A stretch of DNA of 64,000 bases from Pinus tabuliformis (GCA_031772625.1 CM062810.1:703101519-703165518), one strand, 5' to 3'. Positions 1-12,489 are shown, numbered from the stretch's first letter. Numbers and translations: made by a program. Notes: generated from the letters alone by a model not told the origin.

Positions 1-1
1 T

Positions 2-670
2 AGTGGGAGTTGTAAGCAGGTATATGAACAATCCAGGAAAAGTGAATTTGATGGCAGTGAAGTGGATTCTTAGGTATTTGAGAGGTACCACAAATCAAGA
101 ATTATGCTTCGATTGTGCAAACATTGTTCGACGGTGATATGTTGATGTAGCTACGGTAGGTGATAGAGATAATAAGAGAATAACCATAGGGTATTTGTTT
201 ACTATAGGTGGAACAACTGTCAGTTGGGTTTCAAAATTGCAAAACATTGTTGCACTTTCAACAACGGAAGCAAAGTATGTTGCTGCTACAAAGGCTAGTA
301 AAAAAAATGATTTGGTTACAAAGGTTTATGGATGAACTGAGAAAGAAGCAGGAGATGGGAAGGTTATACAGTGATAGCTAGAGTGCCATTCATGTTGTAA
401 ATAAATCATATTTTCATTCCAATACTAAACATATACATCTCAAGTACCATTTCATATGGTCAGTGTTGGAAGATGGATAATTGAAGTTGGAAAAGATACA
501 AACTAACTAGAATCCCGCAGATATGTTAAAAAAAGTTGTAATCAGGGAGAAATCGACATCCTGCTCAATTTCAATTAGTATTGAAGTATGATGATGAAGA
601 TGAGAAACAATCAGGGCCAAAGTGGTAGCATTTTCCAGTAAGTGAAGCAATGATGGAGTTGCTATAATCA
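2..670 (+). pseudogene. Ty1/copia pol 3' end (RNase H), degenerate
   Basis: Reading from base 2, the frame gives the end of a copia polyprotein: a segment resembling R.MNNPGK.NLMAVKWILRYLRGT, then TVSWVSKLQNIVALSTTEAKYVAA. This is the typical join between reverse transcriptase and RNase H in plant copia elements, including the S-T-T-E-A block with the catalytic Glu. In-frame stops (near 137) and a frameshift after the A-K-A-S-K segment (near 305) break it, so no enzyme can be made. The start lies outside the window. It leads directly into a PPT-like stretch and an LTR, as expected for the 3' end of the element. Family assignment is firm; the lineage (Tork/Tnt1-like) is only a guess from the sequence before the LTR. 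Confidence 0.85.
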
Positions 671-694
671 GTCTCCAAGTGGGATATTATTGGG

Positions 695-1252
695 TGTGGA
701 GTTTGATTATCTTCCTGATTCATAGGACTTTGTTTCACCTAGATGTATACCCCAGGAACACTGTAAACCCCTCCATGTGGGGGAACATGTCTCCCATGTT
801 TGGAGGGTTTGGGGGCTAGTGGGCCCCCAAAGCTAAATATTAATGAAAATTTTCCTAGTAAAAGATTATTATTTCATAGTCAATCTGGGTCGTTCAGTGA
901 GCAGATGATCTGATGGTAGAAGTTATGATAATTTAGGGTTTTTTCCCTAGAAGGAAACCCTCAATTTATATGAGGGAATTGTATTGCAGTTGTTTATGAT
1001 TATTCTGTGTGAGAAAGAAAGAGGGGATTGTGTGAGAGGGAAGAGGAAATTGCAACGGATATGTTGTAGGCTGTATCTCTTCATTTTGTTGGATAACATA
1101 AAAGGAAGGATTGCTTGTTTCTCCGTGGGCGTAGCACAAATTAGGCAAACCACGTATATCTGTGTCTCTCTTGTTTTATGAGTTTTCAATGTTTGTGTTT
1201 TTGCAATATTTTATATGTTCCATTGCTCTATAATATATAATTTTATAAAACA
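695..1252 (+). mobile_element. 3' LTR of the copia element
   Basis: A stretch CCAAGTGGGATATTATTGGG (675-694) precedes TGTGGAG. That is the usual PPT region and LTR start of Tork/Tnt1-type elements. The proposed end is TATAAAACA at 1252, which pairs TGT with ACA. Because only one LTR is inside the window, the right end is uncertain by about 10 bases and no target duplication can be checked. Confidence 0.6.
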
Positions 1253-1815
1253 CTTGTCACAATTCGCTACTGAAGGAGCGGATCATGGGAAGGCATTTAT
1301 TGACACATCATCAACTCTAATTAAGGTATTCAGATCTCACTCGCTCGTTATTGTCACGCTCACTTGATTGTAGAGTCAGTCTCTTGATACTCTCTGCGAA
1401 ACAAGTATTCCATATCCATGTTGACCACAAGTTTGACCAATGAGCCACACTTATTTTGTGAGCTTCCATATGCGAATAGTAGGTGGACATCCATGTAGGT
1501 AACATTTGGAAACTGATCATGTGTTTTGGTTATCCTATAACATGTGTGAACTTGTAGAACTTAGGATTTGGCTACAAAAATTCAAGTTGGTTGTAGAAAG
1601 TGCACAATTCGATAGCTATAGTATAGTTTAAACTAATTTCATAAAGAAAACATAGATTTTGAACTGTTGATGGGTGATTACCTTTCTAATGTAACTTGCA
1701 TGACCTGGATGACCTTTAATTCATAGATGAGATGGAATGAAGTGGAAATGTGTAACCAAATGGGTGGAAAAAGGCAAAATAGATTTCCAAAAGGAGAAAA
1801 AATCGGAGATTCGAC
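1253..1815. other. Intergenic, nothing recognised
   Basis: A short open frame on the minus strand (1317-1520) has no recognisable domain and no support. I see no repeat structure or RNA gene. Confidence 0.5.
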
Positions 1816-2600
1816 ATTGACAAACCAAGGATGACCTTAGTTGACTAAGATTGAAAATGTTTGACTTTGGTCAATCATGGTTGACTATAATTGAATATGG
1901 TTGACTAATGTTAGACTATGGTTGACCATGTGTGACTATAGTTAATCACTGATTATGTTTTGACTATGGTTAATGATTCTTTAACTATGGTTGACTATGG
2001 TTTTCCATGTTTACCCTATTTAAACAGCATTAACTATGTTAATTTTGACTATGAATAATTATGTTTAACAATTGTTTGATAGTGGTTGACCATAATTAAT
2101 TATAGTTCTCCATGTTCACCATGTTTAAACATCAATATTTATGTTTTGACTATAAATGACTATGGTTAACAATTGTATGACTATGGTTGACCATGGTTTG
2201 ACTATGGTTGATCATGCTTGACTATGGTTGAACATGGTTTAACGATGATTGACCAAAATTTTACCATGGTTTGTCTATGTGCCACCACAATTGAATATGA
2301 CAGACTATAGTTTAACATGCTTTGAAAATGATTTGACCATAGTTGACCATATTTTGACTACGATTTTTCTATAATTGACCATGAATTTCAATTATGGTTA
2401 CCATTGAAATGTTGTTATTTGATGGTTAACCATGGTTTGACTATGGTTAACCCTGACCATCCACTGTAGGCCTCCATAGTCAACTGTGGTCATCTAGTAT
2501 GGTTCAATATAGTTCACTATGGTTTACTACAGGTCACCTATAGATACACCATGATGCTTCTGGTTATTATGGTTCACCATGGTAGTCATGTTGACTATAG
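1815..2600. repeat. Degenerate TTGACTATGG / TTGACCATGG array
   Basis: Roughly 780 bases are built from variants of a 10-11 base phrase, (G)GTTGACTATG or (G)GTTGACCATG, mixed with GTTTAAC variants. I count about 20 plus-strand copies of TTGAC between 1815 and 2460. The phase is irregular, so this is an old, slipped simple satellite rather than a clean tandem array. TTGAC followed by C or T is also the core of the plant W-box bound by WRKY factors (known). Whether that has any meaning here is unknown. Confidence 0.75.
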
Positions 2601-3050
2601 TACCCATGTGAATCACAACCAAAGAACACATTTTGAAACGTATTTTAAACATTTGATGATGTAAAATTATGAATAGAAAACATGTAACAAGTTTCTTGTA
2701 TTCCTATGTTCCTATTTTCAATTATTTCAACAATAAATTTTTTTGAAGTATATAACAAAAGTTATTTAGGAATTATTATATCTAAGAATTTTGATTAACA
2801 TATTTTTTTAAAGGAATGATTAAATTTATATTAATCAAACTACAATGTAGCCAACACCATTACATTAAGAAGCATTAGAATTTCCATGGTCCTCCAAAAT
2901 CTCTATGATCATTGTCATTGGATATTTTGAGATATATTTTCCAGATTGACTACAACATTTTTATTATAATTTCTCCAAAAAACCACATTAACCCTAACAA
3001 ATCAACCTAACATATTATAACTATAGATATGAAGTTAACAACAAAAATCT
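2600..3050. other. AT-rich intergenic
   Basis: No gene, repeat unit or terminal motif is recognised. Confidence 0.5.
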
Positions 3051-3522
3051 CTCCTCGTTGTTCTTGTCGTATCCTTCCATGCCCTCCTTATCTTCTACCT
3101 CCTATTGTGTTGAATCCACTAGCACATGCTAACCCTACACCTATTGCAGCTCTTGTTGGTCGAGGAACAAGGGAGGGAGAGCCCCACCTCCGCCAATCTC
3201 CATGTCTTTCTCAGCGTGATCACTAAGGCCAAAGGCTTCCTTCAAAACATCGATGACTGCGAACTCCACTCAAACCTCTGAATTCTCCACTTTGAAGTCC
3301 AAGTTTTTTTATCTTGGTTACAATTAGCTCCACTATTGCCTGAAAATTTTCAACATCCTTTTTTAAGCTTCCAAGTTGGCCCGTGACCAGAGCGAAATGG
3401 GAACAAGCCTCATAGATAATATGCCCACCAATACTGGAAATAATCTCCTCAAAATTCTACTTTAATGCCCGCTCTTTCTTATATGGAGGGCCACCAACAC
3501 CATTTCTTGAAGAAGAGGCCAT
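3050..3522 (-). pseudogene. Possible gag-like or unknown ORF remnant
   Basis: On the minus strand an ATG at 3522 opens MASSSRNGVGGPPYKKERALK and then hits a stop. The frame continues past it with EEIISSIGGHI, a segment around HFALVTGQLGSLKKDVENF, and a Lys-rich helix. An Ala/Ser-rich start followed by a helical region resembles the start of plant retroelement gag or ORF1 proteins, but I cannot name a family. A further open frame lies at 3723-4001 (minus, 92 codons); I do not recognise it either. Confidence 0.25.
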
Positions 3523-4704
3523 ACCATCAATACAGAGGAGCCGAATGGAGAGCCACTTCACTTGAAGCCTACACAACCATCCTTTTATAACCAAACTTGG
3601 ATCCAAATTAGCGAGGGAAGAGTCCCTTCATATTTAATGCCACCCTCATTTTATTGCTCTACAGATAACTGATTTTTTATTGTTGCTTGGGTTGGACTGT
3701 AAAAACACACGATGGAGAAAGATCAATCCTCCTCAGTGATGGTACTAGAAAATCCTACTCTGTTGGATGACTTTAAGACCTTTCTGATGCCATACCACCT
3801 GTCTCTATGGTTATCCTTGCACCTCGCACTTCCCCACTTATTGGATAAAGTATCTAACAACCCGTAGGAACGTTCATCGAAGAACATACATACCTTGGAG
3901 TTATTTTCATAATTATGTTGTATGTTAGACGTTGATTCCTCCTTAATGGCATTCATCCAAATCAAGATCCTTGAATTAATTATGGTCATGGAATATGACA
4001 TTTGATTATTTTTCCTTGTGCCTCCAGCAAATATCTTTTTTCCAGATTAACCCTTATGTTAGCTTGGGTGTTTACCAATATGTTATATTCACGCTCGATA
4101 TGGTAGAACTCCAAGGCTTCAAATTTTTCCATAAGTAATTGAATTCATTATAAGGTTGGCCTTGATTTATTTTCCTTGTGTTTATTCATTTTATATCACT
4201 TTTTAATAGTGATGAGAAAATCTTTAAATACACTTAATTGATGGATTCCTTTGGTCAATGCAATCTTCAGCCCTTGCCATAGATCAAGTTCTTATGTCTG
4301 GTTGTTTGAGGCAATATCCAACCTACATGCAAATTTTTTCTCAATTTCTCCATCAAGACGTAGGATAACCCCTCCCACTCCTGCCCCCCCCAAGATTTTT
4401 GTTAACATTTATTATTATCATTGTATACCTTTTTAAAGTAGGTTTTGCAATTAAAATGACATAGTTCATAATAATAAAATTATATTATGAATTTAAATTA
4501 ATATTATTTTATGCAATTTATTTTCATTTTTATTTATAAAATATATTATATGATGAAATTTTATTAACACTACATCATGTGTATCATGAATCATGGTTAA
4601 TAATTTTTTAATGATTATGTATCCTGAATCAACGTTAATAAGTTTTTCATAATCATTAAGATAATTTGAAGAAATGACCATTATCTAATAACCAAGAGTC
4701 TTCC

Positions 4705-5305
4705 TGAACCGGGTGTATATTGGTGGCCACCCACCTATTCAACTTGGACCCCCAACATTGTTTCTTTTATTTTTTCAGTTTCCTTAATTGTAGCACAATT
4801 TACTATTTTTGGTAGTTTTTCGGGTCGTGAACTTCCAAAGCCATTTTAAGGCCCTAAATGACATTTTTTGGGAAAAATGAGCAAACATGAATCTTTCATT
4901 GATGTTTGCATTCGACAGATTTAATCCTCCAATAGATATTTCTAACAAGGTATTGTGCGAGTCAAATGGAGATCGTATGCCAAAGTTACGACCCCGGGAA
5001 GTTGTTGTACCGATTTACCCAAATGGGACCTGTAGTTTTCGCACATCATCTCCTAGGTTTAGGTTTTTGGATGTTTAGGGTTTTCCATTGTTTCTCAATA
5101 ATAAATAGGCCTTAGAGCCTCATTGTAACACATTTCAAAGGCATGTAGCCATCACATCTCTTCTTAGAGATAAGCTACCATCACTTGAGCTAGTTTCCAT
5201 TATGTATGTAAGCATATTTCAGTTCTTTGATCTTAATGAAATGAATTTTTATTCCTGCTGCATATTTGTATTTATGTTTATATCTATATTTTTTTTGTTC
5301 CTACA
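4705..5305 (+). repeat. 5' LTR of the gypsy chromovirus
   Basis: It aligns along its length with 9987-10592. Shared landmarks are CCACCC.CCTATTC, AATTGTAGCAC, TTTACTATTTTTGGCA/GGTA, TTAGGGTTTTCCATTGTTT and the AT-rich end near TTTATATCTATATTTT. The right edge is uncertain (5304-5319). Divergence from the 3' copy is high by eye, so the insertion is old. Confidence 0.85.
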
Positions 5306-5319
5306 TAAGTCTTGATTAG

Positions 5320-5333
5320 TGGTATCAGAGTGG
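5320..5333 (+). other. Primer binding site (initiator Met tRNA type)
   Basis: TGGTATCAGAGTGG lies just downstream of the 5' LTR. It matches the standard plant iMet PBS TGGTATCAGAGC at 11 of 12 bases. Confidence 0.8.
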
Positions 5334-5640
5334 TTTGCTCTTTCTCTATTTTTCTTTGCATGTCCTCGATGAGGTCAAGGTATAAGGAGTTAGGGCTTGA
5401 ACTGGTTGAACCTTTGCAATACCAACCTCGAAACCTCGAAAACCCTGATGACCTCCCATGGTAGAAGAAAATAAATATGAGGTAGCATGAGATCCCTTCA
5501 AAATATTGCTCGAAGAAGCCCTCGAGCGATAGAGGAACGCGATGATGGAAAAATTTGCCCAGATCCTTCGGTGGATGCCCACAGGTGACACATCTTCATT
5601 TGGCAGCCAGTCTGGAGGCACCACTCCCTTCAAGGTATAA

Positions 5641-6420
5641 GTCAACTTTGATATTCCCATATTTGAAGGCCAAATAGATACATACACCATAGATAGATGG
5701 TTAAATCTATTGGAAGGGTATTTTTTGGTTCATGCTTTTTCCAGTAGGGAACATATTACTTTTTCACTCCTCAAATCTGCCCCCCACGTCAAGGACTGGT
5801 GGGAAACCTACTGTGAGCAGAAGGACGAGAGGGAACCCACATTGTTTTAAGCCGCACCCACTTGGAACTCTTTCCGAGATGTCATCAAGGAGCAGTATTA
5901 CCCTGTCGGGAGCTATGAAGATAAATACATAAATTGAACCACATTATGATAAGGAAGGGACCAAGACGTGCCAGAGTTCACAAATATTTTTCATACCCTT
6001 TGCACGAAGTTGGATATCAAGGATTCTGAGTAGCATATTTTATTCAAGTACTGTGGTTTTCTACACAAATACATCCAAGACAAGATGGAGTTTCTAAACA
6101 TCTCCTCACTTGGCGCCACCTACAGATACACTGTCAAGGTCGAGCATAAGTTAAAATATAAGAAGCGAGACTTTGGATCTGCAAATCTAAAGCATGGGAA
6201 AGGGGCCCTCGAACCATAGAACAAAGGACAAAGCCAAGGCAGGGTGACCCAATACAAACAGTCAAAGATGAAAGCAAAGAACAACACCACAAAGACAAAG
6301 AAGGACACTGGGAATTGGTGTGAGCTCCATAAGATCCCCACTCACAACACAAGTGAGTGTCGAACCAAGCAGTCACTACTGGCCAAGTTGAAGGCCTTCA
6401 GAATTAGATGCATGCTCTGA
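5641..6420 (+). pseudogene. gag of the gypsy chromovirus
   Basis: The frame beginning near 5641 reads VNFDIPIFEGQIDTYTIDRW, followed by a segment ending in HVKDWWETYCEQK. This is the Retrotrans_gag pattern, in which the protein forms the virus-like particle. A basic tail follows, with WCELHKIPTHNTSEC (about 6316-6360): a Cys/His motif in the place of the zinc knuckle. Stops (for example near 5848 and 5935) and frameshifts break the frame. The minus-strand open frames at 6120-6376 are shadows of this gene. Confidence 0.75.
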
Positions 6421-6539
6421 ATCTGAGTCAAAACCCAACAAGGGGAATGATAAAGGGAAGCAGATTATTGATGCGGAGCCTAGTGCCACTATTCCCACCA
6501 CCAAGATCTAGAAGATTTAGCTTGAAGATCTAGAGGAGG

Positions 6540-9500
6540 GGGAGCGTCTCTTCCACTCACAAATGTGGGTGAAGGGTTCATCGTTGCAATTCATTGTCAA
6601 CAATAGGAGCCAAAAGAACCTCATTTCAGTAGAGGTCATGAAGCGGGTGGGCCTACCAAACACACCACACCCACAGTGGTTCACCATCAGGTGGCTTCAC
6701 CAAGGAAGAGATCTTCTCGCCCTCTAGCAGTGTCACATTCCATACAACAACAAGCCCTTCATGGATGAGGTATTGTGTGATGTTGGTACTCTTGAATTTT
6801 GTGATGTATTATTAGGAAAACCATACTTGTGGAAGCGTCATGTTGTATATGAGTCAATGCCTCACACTATTATTATTTCCTTGGGTAATAAGTTATACAG
6901 GATACTGGAGGTATCCTTGCCTACCACCATCTTTGATCTCTGCTAAGAAATTCAGTAAAATCATCTCCTAGACTGGGAATTTTTTTTTCTTTCTGATTCA
7001 CTCTCAAAGTAAGGGGAAGATCGTAGCCACATCCATGGCCCCCAGGAAGGGTTCCTCTACAAAACATAAGCAAGTGGATACGGTCATGGAAGAATACAGG
7101 ACATCTTCTCCTCACCCACAGGGGTACCCTTACACTATCAGGTCAAGCATTCAACCAATTTGACTCCCGGAGCACCTCTACCCAATGTGCAGATATATCA
7201 CCGGTCCATTTTGGAAAATGAAGAGATTAAGTGGAAAATATAGGAGTTGCTACAAAAAGGGCACATATGACCAAGTTCCTCACCTTGTGGGATCTTGATT
7301 GTACTTTTACAGAAGAAGGATGGGACCTGGAGGCTCTGCATTGATTATTGGGCACTAAACAAAATCACTGTCAGGAATAGGTATCCAATCCCATGGATTG
7401 ATGACCTTCTGGACCAACTCAAGGGGGCCAAGTATTTCATCAAGATCGATGTGAAGTCTAGCTATCACCAGGTTCAAACAGAGCCCATAGATGTATGGAA
7501 TACCGTCTTCAAATCCAAGGAAGTCCTTTTTGAATGGTTGGTTATGCCCTTTGGGTTGACAAATGCCCCTGCTACTTTTATGAGGCTAATGGATGACATC
7601 TTGTGGCCCTTCACCAACTCATTCGTGGTTGTTTATTTGGACGACATCCTCATCTTCAAAAAGAGTTGGGAAGAACACTTGCAACACATTCAATAGGTCC
7701 TTCAAACCCTTCGCCATCACAAACTATGTGCTAACATGGAGAAATGCACCCTTTTCATGAGCCAAGTCCAATATCTAGGTTACATCATAGACGAGTGTGG
7801 CATGCATGTGGATCTGACTAAGATCCAAGTCATTTGAGATTGACTAGCCCCGACCACTCTAACAGAGCTTCGCAACCTTTTGGGCCTTGCAAATTTTTAT
7901 CGAAGGTTCATGTTGGGATTCTCCCATATCACTTGGCCTTTGAGTCAGATTACCAAGGATGAAGTGAAAGTAAAGTTTTCATGGTCCAAGTCCCAACATA
8001 AGGCATTCGTTGAGTTGAAGTGCCTCCTCTTCTCTACACCAGTACTCACATTTCCAGACCTGCAACAACCATTTGAAATTGAGACAAACACCTCCGACTA
8101 TGTTATTGGTGCAATCCTCACCCAACACGGGCATCCAATGGTCTATAATAGTGAAACACTTTTCGATACAATTCAGAAGTACCCCAACTATGATAAAAAT
8201 ATGTATTCCATCACGCAGGCTTGCCGACAATGGAAGCATTACATTCCAGGGAAGGAGATAGTCATCCACACCGATCATTGACCTCTTCAGTTTATACAGA
8301 CACAAGGGAAGTTTCAAAATGATCACCATCAGAAGTGGTCTACATATCTACAACAATTCCACTTGAACATTAAATACAAAAATGGAAGCACCAATCATGT
8401 TGTAGATTGCCCCAGTCGGCCCCCAGTTGCAACACAAACTACTGTTCTGAACTCTAGTGGCCAAAAGACCTCTGGATGGCCACAACTATACAAAAATGAT
8501 CCAGAGTTCACCTCCACATACTAGATGCTAGTAGATGGCAAGGAAGTTCATGATTTCCACCTCCACGACGCATTATTATGCTACCTCGGACACCTTTGTG
8601 TTCCTTCAAGCGAGCGTGCCATGCTGATTTGGGAGGCACACTACATTCGAGTCACAAGACACTTTGGTGGAGAGAAAATTGTGGTTGAACTACAAAAGTA
8701 CTTTTATTGGCCAAAAATCCAACTAGATGTTGGGAAATATATCAGATTTTGCATTGCCCGTTCCATCGCCAAACTAACCATCAAGAAGCAAGGCATGTAT
8801 ACTCCTCTTCCTACTTCTAGCTAGCCTTGGGAATCCATCTCCATGGATGTCTGACCTCCCTTATACCAAGCATGGTAATGATTGTGTATTTGTGGTCGTG
8901 GAAAAAAAAATTAAGATGACTATATTGGCGGCCTGCAAGAAGAGTATCACAACAGAGGAAACTACCAAACTCTTCTTTGAATGAGTATGGGTACATTTTG
9001 GGATCATGCAGACCATTATATCAGATCGAGATAGCAGGTTCCTGAGCACATTCTTATCAAGCCTTTGGACACTATTGGACACCAATGTCACCAAGTCGAC
9101 TGCATTCCATCCCTAGACTGATGGCCAGATGGAGGTCTTCAATAGGATGATAGTGCACATACTCCACATGTACAACTCCCAGCATCCATGAAACTGAGAC
9201 GAGAGTCTTCCTTATGTGCAACACAGTTATAAAAGAGATCTCCATAGCTAGACTAGTCGCAATCCCTTTCAAGTGAGTGTAGGATTTCAACCATTTTGTC
9301 TGATTGATGTTGCCATGCCTCATGCGACTACATAGAAAAAATCCACACATGTATTGTCCAACGTTGATAAAGCAACCAGATTATTGAAAGCATCCAACAC
9401 ATCCACCATTAGTTTCACAACATCTTGGAGAAGTCAAATTCTAAGTATAAGAAACGACATGATCAACATTGGGTGCCACACAAGTTTTAGGTGGGTGAAA

Positions 9501-9955
9501 AAGTTTGGTTGCATTTGCCAAAAGAATGCCTTATCGGAGCCCGTCAGAAGCTGAGACCACTTCGATATGGGCCTTACTCCATTACCAAGGTTGTGGTAGA
9601 TAATTCTTTTGAGCTCAACATTACCCCATTCCTTGGCCTCCACCTAGTGTTCAATGTAGACCGCCTTCAACCATACTCCCAGTGTTCAATGTAGACCACC
9701 TTCGACCATACTTTCCACCATTACTGGACACATCAGACATTGCAAAACATCTCACACCTACAGAGTTAAACCCAGACTGCATGGAACATTCCACAACTGA
9801 TCGGATCATAGACACACAGATCAAGAACACTCGCCAATAAAAGACCCAACTATATCGGGTTGTCAAAGATGACCAACTCTTGCACCAAGGAAAGTGGCTC
9901 ACCAGGGACCAAGTTCAGCAGAAGTTTCCCCATCAAATAGAGGCACTCAATGCAA
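6540..9955 (+). pseudogene. pol (protease-RT-RNase H-integrase-chromodomain), broken
   Basis: The protease stretch near 6590-6900 has VNNRS where an active enzyme has D-[ST]-G-[AS] or DNGS, so the catalytic Asp appears lost. It continues to FMDEVLCDVGTLEFCDVLLG. RT: LQKKDGTWRLCIDYWALNK (7301-7357), KIDVKSSYHQV, MPFGLTNAPATF and YLDD (7633-7644). RNase H: ETNTSDY at 8083 (usual D replaced by N) to HTDH at 8269-8280. Integrase: two zinc-binding His and one Cys remain (8646-8757), the last Cys is gone; SDRDSRF (about 9017) and DGQMEVFN (about 9121) keep the last D and E of DDE. GEKVWLHLPKE (9494) starts the C-terminal domain. A chromodomain-like end covers about 9838-9950. Confidence 0.85.
9646..9715 (+). 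repeat. 35-bp tandem duplication inside pol
   Basis: AGTGTTCAATGTAGACC... is present twice back to back (9646-9680 and 9681-9715) with a few substitutions. The unit is not a multiple of three, so the duplication itself shifts the frame of the integrase tail. Confidence 0.85.
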
Positions 9956-9973
9956 TGGGTATCATTGCTTCCT

Positions 9974-9986
9974 AAGGGGGGAAGAC
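9974..9986 (+). other. Polypurine tract of the gypsy chromovirus
   Basis: AAGGGGGGAAGAC sits directly before the 3' LTR start TGATCC. This is the plus-strand priming site expected there. Confidence 0.85.
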
Positions 9987-10592
9987 TGATCCAAGTGGAT
10001 ATTGTGACCACCCGCCTATTCCACTTGGACCCCCACCACCGTATCTTTTAGTTTTTCAGTTCCTTAATTGTAGCACTATTTACTATTTTTGGCAATGTTT
10101 CGAGTCTTGAACTTTTGGAGCCGTTTTGAGGTCCTAAACAACATTTTTTTTGGGGAAAATAGGAAAACATGATTGAAAGACTCATGTTTTCATTCAAAAT
10201 TTGTAGTCCTATGATATATCTTTCTAACGAGGCATTGTGTGCATCAAACGAAGATCGTATGTCAAAGTTACGACCCCGAGAAGTTCATATATCAATTTAC
10301 CAAAACGGGACCCATATTTTTGGTGGTTCATCTCCCATGGTTAGGTTTTTGGATGTTTAGGGTTTTCCATTGTTTATCAATAATAAATAAGACTTTGAGC
10401 CTCATTGTAACATAGTTTAGAGGCATGTAGTCACCACATCTCTTCTCAAAGATAAACTACCATCATCTGAACTAGTTTCCATTATATATGTAAGCATATT
10501 TCAATTCTTTGATATTAATGAAGTGAAGTTTTATTCTTGTTGCATCTCTGTGTTTATGTTTATATCTATATTTTGTTGCATTCTCTAGATCA
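9987..10592 (+). repeat. 3' LTR of the gypsy chromovirus
   Basis: It starts TGATCCAAGTGGATATTGTG and matches 4705-5305. The proposed end is ...AGATCA at 10592, followed by CTTCT. The 5' copy ends slightly differently (CCTACA), so one copy has changed at its right edge. Confidence 0.85.
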
Positions 10593-10829
10593 CTTCTAAT
10601 ATAATTAAATGAATTTTTATACTCATAACCATCTTATGTGGATTTCATATCATCACATATTTATTAACAAAAATATTTGCAACATATAGTTTTATTTATA
10701 CAAATAATTAAATCTTTGTAAAAAATGTAATATTAAATTTAGGCACCAATAAAATTATGGAAATAAAATTGAAATTTTTAAAAATATCATTTTCATATTC
10801 ATAAAATATTTAATAAAAAAAAAAAACTA
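10593..10829. other. AT-rich intergenic
   Basis: A run of A's near 10815 and no recognisable feature. Confidence 0.5.
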
Positions 10830-11370
10830 TATAAAAATATTTAGTTATGTAATTTCTTTTTTTATTAAATTGAATATAGGGGAGGATGTCTTCCAAAAAC
10901 TATATCTTATTTTTAAAGTTCTATTTGTTAACTAGTAATAGTAATATGATGAGTTTTCAAGGTTTTAGGCAAATATTATGGTAGAATGTATGAGTGTTAA
11001 TTAGTAATATGATGTGTTCTAAAGGTTTTAGGCAAAGTTGATGGAAAAAATCTAAAAATATTTAGTTATATAAAAAAAATTGATTGAATTGAATATAGAG
11101 AAGGATCTCTTCCAAAAACTATATCTGATTTCTAAAGTTCTATTTGTTAACTAGTAATATGATGAGTTTTAAGGGTTTTAGGTTAAGATTATGGTAACTA
11201 GTAATATGATGTGTTTTAAGGGTTTTAGGCCAAGATTATGATAGAATGGATGAGTATTAACAAGTAATATGATGAGTTTTCAGGGTTTTAGGCCAAGATT
11301 ATGGTAGAATAGATGAATATTAACAAGTAATATGATAAGTTCTAAGAGTTTTAGGCAAAGTTTATGGGGT
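10830..11370. repeat. 63-bp tandem repeats with a higher-order unit
   Basis: A unit beginning AGTAATATGATGAGTTTT, followed by GGTTTTAGGC and AGATTATGGTAGAAT, recurs. The clearest adjacent copies start at 11263 and 11326 (period 63). Shorter or truncated copies begin near 10946, 11004, 11153 and 11202. A larger segment (TATTTAGTTAT ... TTCCAAAAACTATATCT...AAAGTTCTATTTGTTAACTAGTAAT) occurs at about 10838-10946 and 11057-11158. The block therefore grew by duplication at two scales. Confidence 0.8.
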
Positions 11371-12180
11371 ACAGGAGAATAAATGAGTGAAAAAAATTGG
11401 TTTGAATTATAATAAATATTTTTTTTCAATTTAATATTATTTTAGATATTAATATAAATGAATTATTTTATTTATGAATATTAAAAAATTTAATTTATAG
11501 AAATTTAGCAATTGCTTTTGTGCTTTCAAGACTCTCGAGGCTTTGAACGTTGCATTGTTGTTTAATTGTGAGGATTGACAACCGTCACCAAGCCCTCATC
11601 ACCGCATCATTAGTCATTCATGATAATGACAGTCATCACCCGCTACCCATCATCATTATCAAGAGGATGACAATTTTTTCTCACGTTGGGATTTATATTT
11701 CATCGAGAGGCATCTAGCTCATCAACAGGCATATGGGAGTTGGCATCAGAGAAGGGAACTCGTCCCTTGGAATAGGAATCTTGTGGACATGAAATAATTT
11801 CTGATATTAGTTTCAATTTCAGGTTTGGAAAAATGTACGACCAACTGGAAATTAAAGGAATGTTACAACTAAATGACACAATTGTGAGCTAATCACTCAT
11901 AGATCTTATTTTTAAAGCTTAGTTGCACCTAGCGGTGTCGGGGTGTCTATATTAATCTAAAGGGTATAAAAAAAAAGATATTATGATTAAACAAAAATGA
12001 ACCCAAAGTACAACATAGTGCCTAATTAAAAAGGAATTGAAATTAATAAATATTAATATTAATCTAAAAGTGAATGGTTAAAAAGGAAAATAATGAAAAA
12101 CTAGAATGATTTATTTTATTTGATGTAAATATAATTTAATATTTATATTTATATTTATATAATATAATTTTAGAATATAA
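11371..12180. other. Intergenic, nothing recognised
   Basis: AT-rich, with one more GC-balanced stretch (11520-11720, many ATCATC and CATC phrases). No coding frame is supported. Confidence 0.5.
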
Positions 12181-12204
12181 ATATTAATTTAGATTTATTT
12201 TAAT

Positions 12205-12335
12205 TTTAGATTTACCAAGATTTTAGAGGAATCAAATCTCTTTTTAGTTTAAAAGTGATTTGTATCTCAAGAAATTTAATCTCTCGACACCTGATAGATC
12301 TAGAATTAAGATAAATCTAGCCTGATTTAATTATA
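12205..12335. mobile_element. Decayed relative of the fold-back element at 16288
   Basis: TTTACCAAGATTTTAGAGG, ATCAAATCTC, AAATTTAATCTC and GATAGATCTAGAATTAAGAT...AATCTAG follow the same order as the element at 16288-16417. The right arm is clear; the left arm is largely lost. The flanking AT-rich DNA and the following TTAAACA...TTACA..ATCTCTA.CATACTA stretch (12413-12450; 16643-16685) are shared too, so the two loci may be copies of a longer repeat. Confidence 0.5.
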
Positions 12336-12489
12336 AATTAATAATACAATTATAATTTTATGTTATTTTATTTTATTTTTATTTTTATGTAATTTGACCA
12401 AGTCAAAATGTTAAACAGTACATTACATTACAAAATCTCTACCATACTAGGTTGGAGAGCATTGACACAATTAAAAAAAAAAAAAGATT

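Larger units (their letters stand above)
4705..10592 (+). mobile_element. Full-length Ty3/gypsy chromovirus, inactivated
   Basis: Order: 5' LTR, PBS, gag, protease, reverse transcriptase, RNase H, integrase, chromodomain-like tail, PPT, 3' LTR, all on the plus strand. Both LTRs start TGA(A/T)CC. The 5' flank CTTCC (4700-4704) and the proposed 3' flank CTTCT (10593-10597) could be a decayed 5-bp target duplication. Many stops, frameshifts and lost catalytic residues show it is dead. The integrase tail (GEKVWLHLPKE), the 'FLGLH..FNVDRLQPY' segment and the final YRVVKDDQLLHQGKWL block place it among plant chromoviruses. I did not resolve Reina from CRM. Confidence 0.9.
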
